Below, piece by piece: positions 37,515 to 46,845 of a DNA stretch of 64,000 nt. Source of the stretch: Halobacillus sp. A1 (GTDB lineage Bacteria; Bacillota; Bacilli; Bacillales; Halobacillaceae); NCBI RefSeq assembly GCF_024189295.1, contig NZ_JAIZEN010000011.1:1-64000 (forward strand), read 5' to 3'. The first letter of the stretch is position 1; every line of letters begins with the position of its first letter. Under the pieces are notes generated by a model that was given only the letters and a program-made list of their open reading frames with translations, made no database searches and had not been told where the DNA came from. A program made the position numbers and the translations under genes.

Positions 37515-37723
37515 TTCCACACTCCTTTTAATGTCGATACGATTAATCAGGATTAAATTTACCAACCTTCCTGCAGGATGTCAAAGGTAACGTGCTCGAT
37601 AGAAGAAAGCAGGTCTTATGCCGCCTTCCGCTTCTTTTGATTTGAATACGCCTGATTTTTTTGGTGCTGGCAAGACTTGTGTCGAATCTCTTCGTTCTTC
37701 GTGTTTCCTTTATCTCCACCAAC
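37515..37723. other. Intergenic stretch upstream of the AbgT gene, nothing recognised
   Basis: The gap 37515-38281 contains the degenerate repeat H, repeat B and the serA terminator. In the first 200 bases I see no clear promoter for the AbgT gene, no RNA gene and no credible small gene; the short open frames here lack ribosome sites. Confidence 0.5.
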
Positions 37724-37820
37724 TCCGTCCAGTCCATACGCCGCTGAACAAAGCGCTACGGCTTTTACGAAAGGAGTCTCGCAATTTCCCGTACCTTCTT
37801 GCTTTTGTGAGGATCACGGA
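37724..37820 (+). repeat. Degenerate palindromic-repeat copy H
   Basis: The part 37768-37820 matches the right half of subfamily 2 (AGGAGTCTCGCAATTTCCCG, then ACGGAAAT in the outer-arm position) without a pairing left half. The stretch before it (CCAGTCCATACGCCGCTGAA, then CAAAGCGCT) matches, in reverse orientation, the degenerate copy at 44715-44828. Confidence 0.65.
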
Positions 37821-37989
37821 AATATCTGATAAAGTACTTTTTGTGAAGCACAGTTCTTTTTGAGTGGGAACTGTGCAGAATATCGTTTTTAGTTAAGAGA
37901 GTGGTTCGATGTCTACTTACAAAACTCGTTAGTTGCTAAGCGCTCTAGCTTAGAGGAGAGCTCGAAAGGCTTTTCTATTCCAATACCAA

Positions 37990-38161
37990 GGGTTCGTTCT
38001 TTCCATTTCGCAATGGGGTGGTTGGAAGCTGCGAGACTCCCGTGGGAGAAGGAGGTAGGCGAGATCCCACAGGGCTTTAGCCCGAGGAAGCTCGCCAGTT
38101 CCCCCACAGGAAAGCGAGTAGCTTCCCAACCACCCCTGACTTTCAATACGGCAACGAACCC
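37990..38161. repeat. Palindromic repeat copy B (subfamily 1)
   Basis: Outer arms GGGTTCGTT (37990-37998) and AACGAACCC (38153-38161); inner arms GGGGTGGTTGGAAGCT (38015-38030) and AGCTTCCCAACCACCCC (38120-38136). The core is nearly identical to copy A. The apical loop is GGGCT-TT-AGCCC, shorter than in A, while the stem is unchanged. Confidence 0.9.
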
Positions 38162-38243
38162 AGGTTATCTCGCTAGCTTGTAATACAAACTTTCAAATTC
38201 TCTATACAAGAACAATTAATAGAAACATTTACCCCACAAAAAA

Positions 38244-38274
38244 GCCCGGCAAATGGTTAGACCATCTGCCGGGC
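38244..38274 (-). terminator. Terminator after serA
   Basis: GCCCGGCAAATGGT (38244-38257) pairs with ACCATCTGCCGGGC (38261-38274) with one mismatch; the minus strand continues into TTTTTT. Confidence 0.9.
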
Positions 38275-38281
38275 ACTTCTA

Positions 38282-39865
38282 TTATAAAGTTAAACATTGC
38301 ACCTGGTTAATATCAGTTACTCCAGAAAGCTTCTCCTGACAATCTTCATCCACGGCCTTATCCACCGTGAGCACCATGACGGCGTCTCCGCCCTGGATGG
38401 CACGGCCCACCTGCATGGTCGCAATGTTGACGTGACGTTCAGCGAGCAGGCTTCCGACGCGTCCAATCGCACCAGGCTGGTCTTTATGGTGAATGACGAT
38501 TAAATGACCATCCGGTACAACGTCGATGGAATAGTCATCGAGCTTCACGATTCGAGCACCCAGCCCATTGAGCAGCGTACCTGAAATCGTGCGTTTTTCC
38601 TTATCGGTTTCAATTTCAATCGTCACAAGGTTCGTAAACCCTTTAGTGGACGTCGACTTTTGCTCATTCACAACAATGCCTTTATCCGAAGCAGTCTTAT
38701 AAGCATTGACGTCATTAACGCGGTCACCGATGTAACGTTTTAAAATCCCTTTAACAGAGATTCGCGTAAGAGGCGTCGTATCCACGTCGAGCAAATCGCC
38801 GGAATAATAGACCGTCAGCTTCTCAAGCGCTCCTTCTGTCACATTAGATAAGAAGCTTCCGAGTTTCTCAGAAAGCACAAAATAAGGAGCTAGTTTTTCC
38901 ATCATTTCTGCCGATACGGACGGCATGTTCACAGGGTGCTTCACAGCTCCTCCACGCAATAAATCTATGATATCAAGGCTTACGTCCGTTGCCACATTTT
39001 CCTGGGCCTCGACCGTACTTGCGCCTAAGTGTGGAGTCGCAATGACTTCTTCAAGCGAAAGTAGCGGGTGATCGATCGCCGGCTCCTCTTCAAATACATC
39101 AAGAGCGGCCCCTGCGATTTTCCCTTTTTCTATCGCTTCGTACAAAGCGTCCTCTTCGATGATTCCTCCGCGTGCGCAGTTCAGGATACGCGCGCCGGGT
39201 TTCATCAATTGCAGAGTATCTTTATTGATCAAATGTTTCGTTTTTTCCATTAAAGGGGTGTGAACGGTAAGAAAGTCCGCCTGCTGGAGAACTTCTTCCA
39301 ATGTGCCGTACTGAACGCCCGCTTTATCTGCTTTTTCTTCCGTTAAAAACGGATCAAAAGCAATGACGTTCATCCGGTGTCCTTTCGCACGGTGGGCTAC
39401 CTCGCGTCCGATACGACCGAACCCGACGATGCCGAGGGTTTTATTTTTCAATTCGACACCGACAAACTTCTTACGCTCCCAGCGATTCTGTTTCAACTGG
39501 TGATAAGCCTGTGGAATATTACGGGCCAGTGACATGAGCATGGCCATCGTGTGCTCAGCCGTTGAAATCGTATTCCCATCTGGAGCATTCACGACGACGA
39601 CCCCGTGATCGGTCGCTGCATCTAAATCGATATTATCAACACCGACCCCGGCACGTCCGATCACTTTAAGGTTCGGGGCGTGTTCGATCACTTCACGAGT
39701 GACTTGCGTTTGGCTTCGTACGATCAGCGCTTCACTCGTGCTGATTTCTTTTAACAGTTCGTCATAGGATAAAGAGCTTTCCATGACAGCTTCAATGTCG
39801 GAAGCCTCCAATAATGGACGAATTCCATCTTCGCTTAACGGATCACTTATTAGTACACGATACAT
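38282..39865 (-). CDS. serA: D-3-phosphoglycerate dehydrogenase
   Basis: The 527-residue enzyme starts L-serine synthesis by oxidising 3-phosphoglycerate with NAD+. It has a split substrate domain, the NAD fold [18 protein letters not shown], the catalytic Arg in [10 protein letters not shown], Glu in DVFEEEP and His in TPHLGAST, then an intervening (ASB-like) domain and a C-terminal ACT domain [20 protein letters not shown] for serine feedback. This is the long form as in B. subtilis. It starts directly after the aminotransferase stop codon, so the two are one operon. Confidence 0.97.
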   Translation of the reverse strand: MYRVLISDPLSEDGIRPLLEASDIEAVMESSLSYDELLKEISTSEALIVRSQTQVTREVIEHAPNLKVIGRAGVGVDNIDLDAATDHGVVVVNAPDGNTISTAEHTMAMLMSLARNIPQAYHQLKQNRWERKKFVGVELKNKTLGIVGFGRIGREVAHRAKGHRMNVIAFDPFLTEEKADKAGVQYGTLEEVLQQADFLTVHTPLMEKTKHLINKDTLQLMKPGARILNCARGGIIEEDALYEAIEKGKIAGAALDVFEEEPAIDHPLLSLEEVIATPHLGASTVEAQENVATDVSLDIIDLLRGGAVKHPVNMPSVSAEMMEKLAPYFVLSEKLGSFLSNVTEGALEKLTVYYSGDLLDVDTTPLTRISVKGILKRYIGDRVNDVNAYKTASDKGIVVNEQKSTSTKGFTNLVTIEIETDKEKRTISGTLLNGLGARIVKLDDYSIDVVPDGHLIVIHHKDQPGAIGRVGSLLAERHVNIATMQVGRAIQGGDAVMVLTVDKAVDEDCQEKLSGVTDINQVQCLTL

Positions 39866-41029
39866 TTAGTCCAACTCCCTCGTTGCTTGTAAATAGGCTT
39901 CCTGTGCAGCGGCCGTCCCTGCACCTTGTTCGAAATCATGGCCGAGACGTTTTAAGACGACTTCAATAATGCTTATATATTGTAAAACGTTTGTTGGACG
40001 TGAGTATCCCATATGACCGACACGGAAAATTTCACCTTTAAGATGCCCCTGCCCGCCGGCAGTCATTAAGCCGAATTCTTCATTGGCTATTTTTCTGAAC
40101 TGTTCCGCTTTAAATGTTTGCGGGCGCACCGATGTGACGGTGGAAGAAGCGTCTTCCTCGGAAACGAGTAAAGGAACATTCAACGCTCGAAAAGCCGCAC
40201 GAGTCATCTCCTTCATGATCTGATGGCGTTCATGTACCTTCTCCAAACCTTCCTCTTCTATAAGGCTCAGGACTTCCTGAAGTCCGAATAATAAGGATAA
40301 AGCCGGTGTGAAAGGGGTTTGCCCGGAATCAAGGCTTTTCTTATAAGTTCGCAGGTCTAAATAAAAACGTGGTCTTGGATTCTCGTGGATCACCCTCCAC
40401 GCCTGATCACTGACAGCTGCAAAGGCCAATCCTGCAGGAAGCATCATCGCTTTTTGGGATCCTGAGATTAAGAGATCGATTCCAGATCCATCCATGTCCA
40501 GAGCAGCACCGCCCATTGAGGACACTCCATCCACGATGACAAGAGCCTCGCTTACTTCATGTACACGCTCGGCAATTTCTTCTACAGGATGCATGACACC
40601 GGTTGACGTTTCACAATGAGTGACAAACACAGCTTTGACGTTTGGGTGGGCCTGGAGCTGCTCTTCAATGGCCGCCACCTGGACAGCATTTCCCCACTCT
40701 ACATCTATGCGATGCACGTTGAGCTCATACGTGTCACATATTTTTGCAAAACGCTCACCAAATGCTCCGGCGACTACTACAATAACTTCGTCCCCGGCTG
40801 ATGTCGTATTAACTACTGCCGCTTCCAATGCTGAGGTTCCGCTGCTGGAAAGCACCAGCACATCCCCTGTAGTACCAAAAATCGGTTTCAATCTTGGAGC
40901 AAGATCCTCCATCAGTGCTTTACATTTCTGACCTCTATGGCCGATCATCGGCTGACTCATCGCCCGATCCACACTTGGCGGAATAGGGGTCGGGCCTGGT
41001 ATTTGCAATATCTCCCACTCGCGATTCAT
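39866..41029 (-). CDS. Class V aminotransferase, likely phosphoserine aminotransferase in serine synthesis
   Basis: The 387-residue fold-type I PLP protein resembles alanine-glyoxylate/serine-pyruvate aminotransferases: IPGPTPIPPSVDRAMSQPMIGHRG, SSSGTSALEAA, HCETSTGVMHP, VDGVSSMGG and the PLP lysine in ISGSQKAMMLPAG. Some organisms use this type instead of SerC to convert 3-phosphohydroxypyruvate to phosphoserine. The tight operon with serA, with no base between stop and start, supports that role here. The alternative is a glyoxylate or serine transaminase. ATG 41029 follows AGGAGGGACAG. Confidence 0.85.
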   Translation of the reverse strand: MNREWEILQIPGPTPIPPSVDRAMSQPMIGHRGQKCKALMEDLAPRLKPIFGTTGDVLVLSSSGTSALEAAVVNTTSAGDEVIVVVAGAFGERFAKICDTYELNVHRIDVEWGNAVQVAAIEEQLQAHPNVKAVFVTHCETSTGVMHPVEEIAERVHEVSEALVIVDGVSSMGGAALDMDGSGIDLLISGSQKAMMLPAGLAFAAVSDQAWRVIHENPRPRFYLDLRTYKKSLDSGQTPFTPALSLLFGLQEVLSLIEEEGLEKVHERHQIMKEMTRAAFRALNVPLLVSEEDASSTVTSVRPQTFKAEQFRKIANEEFGLMTAGGQGHLKGEIFRVGHMGYSRPTNVLQYISIIEVVLKRLGHDFEQGAGTAAAQEAYLQATRELD

Positions 41030-41266
41030 CGCTAACTGTCCCTCCTGTACATGCTACGCGTACAAATCATTTTATACGGTAGAAATGAATTGATATTCCT
41101 TTATCCTATCAAATGAACTGTCATTGTCAATCTTATTGAAAGGTTCTGAATAAAACGTTTTTTTCTTTTTTTTCTATTTGGTAAATGCTGATAATTAATT
41201 GTATTTTCGGTATAATTTGAAAGGTATTTATTTTTTGAAAATTTAAATATTTAGGGGGAGTTTTTA

Positions 41267-42943
41267 TTGAGGAACCACAAGAGCCTTTGGCTTATGGTCG
41301 TCTTGATGCTGTCATTATTTCTTGCCGCGTGCAGCGGGGATGACAGCGGATCAGACGGAGAGGATGGAGCTGACAGCGGAGGAGACGGATCCGACAGCAG
41401 CGCCGAACAGGAAATCACCGTATCGGCTAAAAGCGAGATTTCCAGTATGGATCCTTCATTAATTACAGACACAGTAGCTTTCCAATGGGCAGGAGAGACA
41501 TTAGAAGGCCTCTATCGATTGGATGAAGAAGGAAATCTTTCACCAGGTATCGCTGAAGACAGTTCCGTAAGTGAAGATGGAGAAACGTGGACCTTTAATC
41601 TGAGAGAAGACGCCGAATGGTCAAACGGCGATCCTGTAACGGCTGATGATTTTGTTTATGCGTGGCAGCGTGCAGTGAATCCGGATACTGGTTCTGAATA
41701 CGGTCCCTATTTCCTAGGAGGGGTCATAGAAAACGCCCAGGCCATCGCTGACGGTGAAGCTGAATTGGACGAGCTAGGCGCAACGGCAGTGGATGATCAT
41801 ACATTAGAAGTGAATTTAGAGCAGCCTGTACCATACTTTGAATCTATGACGGTGTTTGGTACATTCATGCCTTTAAACGAAAGCTTTGTTGAAGAGCATG
41901 GGGACGACTTCGGTACAGAAGCTGAATATACCTTATCTAACGGACCTTTTGAAATGACTTCATGGGACCACAGTGAAGGCTGGACCGTTGAGAAAAATGA
42001 TACGTACTGGGATGCAGATGCTGTACAATTGGATGCAGTGAACGCCCAGATCATCAAAGAAATTTCAACAGGCGTTAACTTATATGAATCTGGTGAGCTC
42101 GATCAAACAGAATTGAACGCTGAATTTGTTGACGAGTACTCGACAACTGAAGACTTTAACGTCGCAGAGAAACCTTACTTGTATTTCTTCAAGTTTAACC
42201 AGGAAGCGAACGAAGCTCTGGCTAACGTGGATGCACGCAAAGCCATTTCCATGGCGATTGACCGTCAAGGCCTTGTAGACGTCATCTTAAATGATGGTTC
42301 TGTACCTGCTGAAGGTTATGTTCCATCCAATTTCGTCAACATGCCGGATAGTGAAGAAGATTTCCGCGATGCTCAAGGCCCGCTTGTAGAACATAACGTA
42401 GAGCAGGCTCAAGAGCACTGGAACGCCGCACTAGAAGAACTAGGTACAGACTCAGTGGAAATAGAGCTTCTTGGTGATGATACAGGAACATCCAGTAACG
42501 TGCTGGCTTATTACAAAAACCAGCTGGAAGAAAACCTGGAAGGTCTGACGATCAACGTGCTTGAGGTTCCATTCAACGAACGTGTCGAGCGTGACCAAAA
42601 CTCAGAATTTGAGATTGAGGCCGCGACATGGGGACCAGACTACGTGGACCCGAACACCTACTTGAACATGTATCTTGAAGGCGGACAAAACAATAACATG
42701 AACTATGTGAACGAAGAATATGACGCTCTTATTGAGCAGGCCAATGGCGAATACGCCCAGGATCCTGATCAACGTTTCGAAGCGTTCCTTGAAGCTGAAC
42801 GAATCCTTTTAGAAGAAGATGCAGCGGTCGCTCCGATGTATCAGGACTCTAAGGCTCAGCTATTCAGACCTTCGATCAAAGGCGTATTTACGACAGCTAC
42901 TGGTCCTGAACTTGAATTCAAATGGGCTTACGTAGAAGAATAA
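41267..42943 (+). CDS. Peptide ABC-transporter substrate-binding lipoprotein, OppA-like
   Basis: A signal peptide with lipobox FLAACSG gives a membrane-anchored lipoprotein of family SBP_bac_5 (558 residues). After a Ser/Asp/Gly-rich acidic linker the family motifs are visible: SMDPSLITDTVAFQ, PGIAEDSSVSEDGETWTFNLRED, WSNGDPVTADDFVYAWQRAVNP and DARKAISMAIDRQGLVD. It should bind oligopeptides. The start is TTG at 41267, six bases after GGGGGAG. No permease or ATPase genes are near, so it must share a transporter coded elsewhere. Confidence 0.94.
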   Translation: MRNHKSLWLMVVLMLSLFLAACSGDDSGSDGEDGADSGGDGSDSSAEQEITVSAKSEISSMDPSLITDTVAFQWAGETLEGLYRLDEEGNLSPGIAEDSSVSEDGETWTFNLREDAEWSNGDPVTADDFVYAWQRAVNPDTGSEYGPYFLGGVIENAQAIADGEAELDELGATAVDDHTLEVNLEQPVPYFESMTVFGTFMPLNESFVEEHGDDFGTEAEYTLSNGPFEMTSWDHSEGWTVEKNDTYWDADAVQLDAVNAQIIKEISTGVNLYESGELDQTELNAEFVDEYSTTEDFNVAEKPYLYFFKFNQEANEALANVDARKAISMAIDRQGLVDVILNDGSVPAEGYVPSNFVNMPDSEEDFRDAQGPLVEHNVEQAQEHWNAALEELGTDSVEIELLGDDTGTSSNVLAYYKNQLEENLEGLTINVLEVPFNERVERDQNSEFEIEAATWGPDYVDPNTYLNMYLEGGQNNNMNYVNEEYDALIEQANGEYAQDPDQRFEAFLEAERILLEEDAAVAPMYQDSKAQLFRPSIKGVFTTATGPELEFKWAYVEE

Positions 42944-42948
42944 ACAAA

Positions 42949-42985
42949 AGAACCAGCAGCGCTGCGGCGCCGCTGGTTCTTTTTT
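42949..42985. terminator. Bidirectional terminator between the OppA-like gene and hmp
   Basis: AGAACCAGC (42949-42957) pairs with GCTGGTTCT (42972-42980), with an inner GCG/CGC pair set and T runs on both sides. Confidence 0.88.
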
Positions 42986-44210
42986 AATGCAAGCTTAATT
43001 CCGGACCGAAGAATTCATAATGGATTTGCTCGTCTGGGACTCCCCATTCTTTCAAGGAGCTATGGACTTCCCGCATGAAGCCTTCAGGGCCGCAGAAATA
43101 GAATTCTGCATCGTAAGGAACGACCGATTTCAACCATGGCAGATCGATGCGCCCTTCCCTGTCATATGCGCTATCCTCAGTGCCTGGGGTACTGTACACG
43201 ACCTTAGCCTGGACGGAAGGTGATTCTTTCACAAAATCAGCTACTTCATCCTTAAAAGCGTGGACTTCCTGATTGTGAGCCGCATGAACAAAGTAAACAT
43301 CACGATCCGAATTTTGGTGAACCATACGATTCAGCATGCTCATCATCGGCGTCAGTCCGACACCTCCACTAATCAATACGAGCGGCTCATGATTCTCCTC
43401 ATTCAAGTAAAAATCACCCGCAGGAGCTGTGACCGGCAGTACAGCACCTTCTTCCAGCTGATCATGCAAGTAGCTGGAGACTACTCCTTCAGGTCGTCCC
43501 GGACCCGCTTCTTCTCTTTTCACACTGATTCGATAATATCCCTTACCGGGTGCATCGGATAAGCTATACTGGCGTAAATGTGTATATTCACTGTGCGGCA
43601 TATTGATTTGAACCGTAATATATTGACCCGGGTGATAAGATGTAATCTTCTTCCCATCCTCAGGCTCTAAATAGAAAGAGGTGATCACGGCGCTTTCTTT
43701 CACTTTTTTAGCTATTTTAAAGTTACGATAACCGCTCCAACCTCCATCCTGGGCGACCGCCTGCTCATATTTCTTTTCTTCTACCTGGATAAAAGCATGT
43801 GCGATCGCTCCATAAGCTTCCTCCCAGGCTTGCATAATATCATCCGTTGCAGCATCCCCAAGTACTTCTTTTATCGCAATTAATAAGTATTTTCCCACGA
43901 TCGGGTAATGTTCTGGCTTCACTTGTAAGCTTCGGTGTTTTTCAGCAATTTGATTGACGGTCGGTAATATGGCTGTTAAGTCATCGATATGCTGTGCTGC
44001 TGCATACACAGCATTGGCGAGCGCTCTTGGCTGTCGCCCTGCTTTTTGATTGGTCATGTTGAATATGTTCTTTAATTCAGGATGGTCCGCAAACATCCGC
44101 TTATAGAAGTGAGTGGTGATCGCTTCGCCATGCTCCGCTAGTACAGGTACAGTAGATTTTACAGTTGTAATCGTTTTTTCACTTAATTCATAAGGACTTT
44201 TAGTACTCAT
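42984..44210 (-). CDS. hmp: Flavohemoprotein, nitric oxide dioxygenase
   Basis: The 408-residue enzyme turns NO, O2 and NAD(P)H into nitrate. The globin domain (1-150) has Tyr36 (HFYKRMF), Gln55 and the proximal His92 in AEKHRSLQVKPEHY. The reductase part has the FAD motif RQYSLSD, and the NAD domain has LISGGVGLTPMMSML, FVHAAHN and YFCGPEGFM, with the C-terminal FFGPELSLH. Operators fitting the NsrR consensus lie upstream, and nsrR itself is 1 kb away, divergent. ATG 44210 follows AAGGAGTTT. Confidence 0.97.
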   Translation of the reverse strand: MSTKSPYELSEKTITTVKSTVPVLAEHGEAITTHFYKRMFADHPELKNIFNMTNQKAGRQPRALANAVYAAAQHIDDLTAILPTVNQIAEKHRSLQVKPEHYPIVGKYLLIAIKEVLGDAATDDIMQAWEEAYGAIAHAFIQVEEKKYEQAVAQDGGWSGYRNFKIAKKVKESAVITSFYLEPEDGKKITSYHPGQYITVQINMPHSEYTHLRQYSLSDAPGKGYYRISVKREEAGPGRPEGVVSSYLHDQLEEGAVLPVTAPAGDFYLNEENHEPLVLISGGVGLTPMMSMLNRMVHQNSDRDVYFVHAAHNQEVHAFKDEVADFVKESPSVQAKVVYSTPGTEDSAYDREGRIDLPWLKSVVPYDAEFYFCGPEGFMREVHSSLKEWGVPDEQIHYEFFGPELSLH

Positions 44211-44231
44211 CGTAAAAACTCCTTTTATTTT

Positions 44232-44254
44232 AAGGTGTATTTTCTATACACCTT
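44232..44254. promoter_or_regulatory. NsrR operator upstream of hmp
   Basis: AAGGTGTAT (44232-44240), five bases, ATACACCTT (44246-44254) is a perfect palindrome of 23 bases with the layout of the NsrR consensus AAGATGYAT-N5-ATRCATCTT. It sits 22 bases before the hmp start codon, in a position to block transcription. A half-site ATACATCTT with a degraded partner lies at 44281-44300. Confidence 0.8.
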
Positions 44255-44403
44255 TATTGTAAAGGAATGACTGTTAAAAGCAATATATAAAATACATCTT
44301 TTGTGACAGTTTGTTAACTTTATCAAAAGCAATATTAAAGTTCCGTGTTGATATTCACTTAAGCTCCCTTTAGTGGAAGACTCAGTTTCGAGATGTTTGG
44401 CCT

Positions 44404-44573
44404 GTTTCCGTTATGTTTAATAGAGATAAGAGCTCCGGGAAATCACTCCCTTTCCGTGGGAGCGCAGTGAGCCTCCTCGAGCTTCGCTCTCCGGGGTCTC
44501 ACCAAGCACTCTTTTCCCACAGGAGTCTCGTAATTTCCCGGAGCTCTTTGCGATAATTAGGGGGTACGGAAAC
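44404..44573. repeat. Palindromic repeat copy E (subfamily 2)
   Basis: Outer arms GTTTCCGTT (44404-44412) and ACGGAAAC (44566-44573); inner arms GAGCTCCGGGAAAT (44430-44443) and its complement (44533-44546), as in copy D. In the core D has GCGGCGAGCC where E has GCAGTGAGCC, paired with GGTCTCCCC in D and GGTCTCACC in E, which keeps the stem. It begins about 105 bases beyond the hmp promoter region. Confidence 0.9.
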
Positions 44574-44714
44574 ACCGATTTCAGGATGTCAGATGCTGCG
44601 CGACAGTTATGATAAAAACTTGATATTGAGCGGTTTATCCCTAGAAACAACCGCTCACCAAAAAACGAACATGGATAAAGAAGAAGCACCTTCTTACAAA
44701 AAGGGTTCATTTCT

Positions 44715-44828
44715 AGCTTGCTTTCACGGAAATGAAAAGGGTTTTAAGAAATGTGCGAGGCTCCTACCTTTGAAAGCGGAAGCACTTCGTTCAGCGGGGC
44801 ATGGACTGGGCTGAGATGGCGGAGATAA
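44715..44828 (-). repeat. Degenerate palindromic-repeat copy I
   Basis: In reverse orientation it matches the 37724-37820 copy over about 100 bases: TTATCTCC, CCAGTCCAT, CCGCTGAAC, GCTTT, AGGAG.CTCGCA and CATTTCCGTGAAA near the end. It lacks the strong arms. The open frames crossing it lack ribosome binding sites. Confidence 0.6.
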
Positions 44829-44879
44829 AAATAAATTTAAAAGAACGGTATAAGAGGGATCGTTCATCTCATATCGATT

Positions 44880-45004
44880 GGTGTGGTTGGGAAGCTGCGA
44901 GACTCCCGTGGGAGAAGGATGTAGGCGAGATCCCACAGGGCTGAAAAGCCCGAGGAAGCTCGCCACTTCCCCCACAGGAAAGCGAGTAGCTTCCCAACCA
45001 CACC
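44880..45004. repeat. Palindromic repeat copy C (subfamily 1)
   Basis: Inner arms GGTGTGGTTGGGAAGCT (44880-44896) and AGCTTCCCAACCACACC (44988-45004): relative to copy A, one base is changed in each arm and pairing is kept. The apical hairpin is GGGCT-GAAA-AGCCC. Outer arms are partly decayed (GGGATCGT near 44857, ACGAACCC near 45022), and the flank GGTTATCTCG after the outer arm is shared with copy B. Confidence 0.88.
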
Positions 45005-45235
45005 AGACTCTCATTACAGCCACGAACCCTGGTTATCTCGAAACTGAGTCTTAAAGTATCCTGCCATATTGTTGAATAACTCACTTATCAATATCAACAA
45101 CCACCTTTAACATGGCCTTATCAAAAAGAAAGTAGAAAGAGGCTGGTCTTGAACAGAAAACACTAAAAAAGGACACACTTCGCTCCCTGTGATAAAATAT
45201 AAAATACTAACCAACCAGAATGAGGGTATCAGCCT

Positions 45236-45673
45236 ATGCGTTTAAAGAAATATACAGATTACGCTTTACGAGTCATGATCTATACTGCTTCGAAACCTGA
45301 AGGGGAGTTAGCCAATAAAAAAGAGATCTCTGACGTTTTCCATATCTCGGAAAACCACTTAGGGAAAATCATCCATAAGCTTAATAAACTGGGACTGCTT
45401 GAAACGATCAGAGGGCGAAGCGGCGGCATCCGTTTAGCGAAGCCGCCATCTGAAATCAATGTAGGATATGTGGTGCAAGCCATGGAAGACGACTTCCATC
45501 TGCTGGAGTGCTTTGACCGTGAAACGAACTACTGTGTCATTACTCCTGCCTGCAAGCTCAAGCATATTCTCAATGATGCCCTTCGCGCTTTTTTAGAGGT
45601 GCTCGAGGAATATACGCTGGAGGATTTACTTTCCAATAAAGATGAACTAAGAGATTTGATGAATATCACATAA
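45236..45673 (+). CDS. nsrR: Rrf2-family nitric-oxide-sensing repressor NsrR
   Basis: The 145-residue regulator has an N-terminal winged helix (MRLKKYTDYALRVMIYTASK, then HISENHLGKIIHKLNKLGLLETIRGRSGG) and three cysteines Cys92, Cys100 and Cys106 in ECFDRETNYCVITPACKL that bind the iron-sulfur cluster. The C-X7-C-X5-C spacing matches NsrR rather than IscR. It should repress hmp; a matching operator is upstream of hmp. ATG 45236 follows GAGGGTATC. Confidence 0.92.
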   Translation: MRLKKYTDYALRVMIYTASKPEGELANKKEISDVFHISENHLGKIIHKLNKLGLLETIRGRSGGIRLAKPPSEINVGYVVQAMEDDFHLLECFDRETNYCVITPACKLKHILNDALRAFLEVLEEYTLEDLLSNKDELRDLMNIT

Positions 45674-45677
45674 AAAA

Positions 45678-45712
45678 ATCCGTGAAGTCCTAATAGACTT
45701 CACGGATTTTTT
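45678..45712. terminator. Bidirectional terminator between nsrR and rpsR
   Basis: ATCCGTGAAGTC (45678-45689) and GACTTCACGGAT (45696-45707) form a 12-bp stem flanked by A and T runs; it ends nsrR and the convergent rpsF-ssb-rpsR operon. Confidence 0.92.
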
Positions 45713-45721
45713 ATACCGCTA

Positions 45722-45949
45722 TTATTCAGCAGTGTAAGGCAATAGAGCCATTTGACGAGAGCGTTTGATCGCTTTTGTCAATTTACGTTGGTACTTAGCA
45801 GAAGTTCCAGTTACTCGACGAGGAAGAATTTTTCCACGGTCAGAAATGAAACGTCTTAGCAAGTCCGTATCTTTAAAATCGATGTGTGTAATTCCGTTTG
45901 CTGTGAAAAAACACACCTTTTTACGTTTACCGCGTCCACGACGTGCCAT
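45722..45949 (-). CDS. rpsR: 30S ribosomal protein bS18
   Basis: The 75-residue basic protein ([19 protein letters not shown]...) has the bS18 pattern [40 protein letters not shown]. It forms a heterodimer with bS6 on the platform of the 30S subunit. It is the last gene of rpsF-ssb-rpsR. Confidence 0.98.
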   Translation of the reverse strand: MARRGRGKRKKVCFFTANGITHIDFKDTDLLRRFISDRGKILPRRVTGTSAKYQRKLTKAIKRSRQMALLPYTAE

Positions 45950-45971
45950 GTTGCATTCACTCCTTCCTTAA

Positions 45972-46457
45972 TTAAAATGGTAAATCGTCATCCGAAATAT
46001 CGATCGGTTCGCCTTTATCAGCGAATGGATCATCGTTTCGATTATTATTGTTGTTCTGATTAGGATTGTTTGGTTGTTGATTCTGATTTGGCTGGTATCC
46101 TTGCTGGCTGCCGCCTCCACCTTGCTGTGAAGAACCGCCTTTGGATTCCATGAACTGTACGCTGTCCGCAACAACTTCTGTTACAAACACACGCTTGCCT
46201 TCTTGATTGTCGAAGCTTCGGGACTGTAGACGTCCATCTACACCGACAAGACTGCCTTTATTCATAAAGTTAGCGAGGTTTTCAGCTGCTCGTCTCCAAA
46301 CGACACAGTTAATGAAATCTGCGTCACGATCTCCCGAGTTATTCGAGAATGGTCGATTCACTGCAATAGTGAAATTGGCAACAGCTACTCCGTTTGGCGT
46401 ATAGCGTAAATCCGGATCCCTCGTTAATCTGCCGACTAAAACGACACGATTTAACAT
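45972..46457 (-). CDS. ssb: Single-stranded DNA-binding protein SSB
   Basis: The 161-residue protein starts [23 protein letters not shown] and has an OB fold (1-105), a linker rich in Gln, Gly and Asn ([20 protein letters not shown] and on) and the acidic tip DDDLPF that binds partner proteins. ATG 46457 follows AAGGAGTGG; an earlier in-frame GTG at 46466 lies inside that site. It is the essential replication SSB, placed between the two ribosomal proteins. Confidence 0.97.
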   Translation of the reverse strand: MLNRVVLVGRLTRDPDLRYTPNGVAVANFTIAVNRPFSNNSGDRDADFINCVVWRRAAENLANFMNKGSLVGVDGRLQSRSFDNQEGKRVFVTEVVADSVQFMESKGGSSQQGGGGSQQGYQPNQNQQPNNPNQNNNNNRNDDPFADKGEPIDISDDDLPF

Positions 46458-46469
46458 CAGAACCACTCC

Positions 46470-46760
46470 TTATTTGTCATCTTCACGTACTGCGATGTGG
46501 CGGATAACATCATCCGAGAACTTCGCTTGACGGTCGAATTCATTGATCGCTTCACGGTCACCTGTGAAGTTGATCGTTACATAGATGCCATCACGATAGT
46601 CGTTAATTTCATATGCAAGACGACGCTTACCTATTTCTTTAACGTTCTCGATTTCCGCACCGTTGTTCGTAAGAATACCGCTGAAACGCTCAACTACAGC
46701 TGTTTTAGCTTCTTCCTCGATATCTGGGCGGATGATGTACATGATTTCGTAATTTCTCAT
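46470..46760 (-). CDS. rpsF: 30S ribosomal protein bS6
   Basis: The 96-residue protein [21 protein letters not shown] has the ferredoxin-like bS6 fold with [19 protein letters not shown]. It is the first gene of the operon and begins after AAGGAGGTGAATACGG. Its 5' leader resembles the S6:S18 autoregulatory RNA. Confidence 0.98.
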   Translation of the reverse strand: MRNYEIMYIIRPDIEEEAKTAVVERFSGILTNNGAEIENVKEIGKRRLAYEINDYRDGIYVTINFTGDREAINEFDRQAKFSDDVIRHIAVREDDK

Positions 46761-46774
46761 CCGTATTCACCTCC

Positions 46775-46838
46775 TTATGGACTTAACGGCTCCTCCTCGA
46801 TGAAGGAGCAAGGAGTAATTTAACTATCATTACTCACA
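46775..46838 (-). promoter_or_regulatory. S6:S18 ribosomal-protein leader RNA
   Basis: On the minus strand GAGTAAT pairs with ATTACTC (46835-46829 with 46819-46813), then AGGAGC/GCTCCT (46809-46804 with 46794-46789) closes a second hairpin, followed by CCG at 46789-46787. A CCG next to a short helix is the recognised hallmark of the leader bound by the S6:S18 complex. The assignment is by pattern, not by search. Confidence 0.6.
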
Positions 46839-46845
46839 ATGTTGT

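Noticed and set aside
37913-38146. Minus-strand open frames across repeat B and similar ones at 44417-45084 and 29905-30120
   Set aside because: They are repeat-derived, lack ribosome binding sites, and differ in frame between copies.
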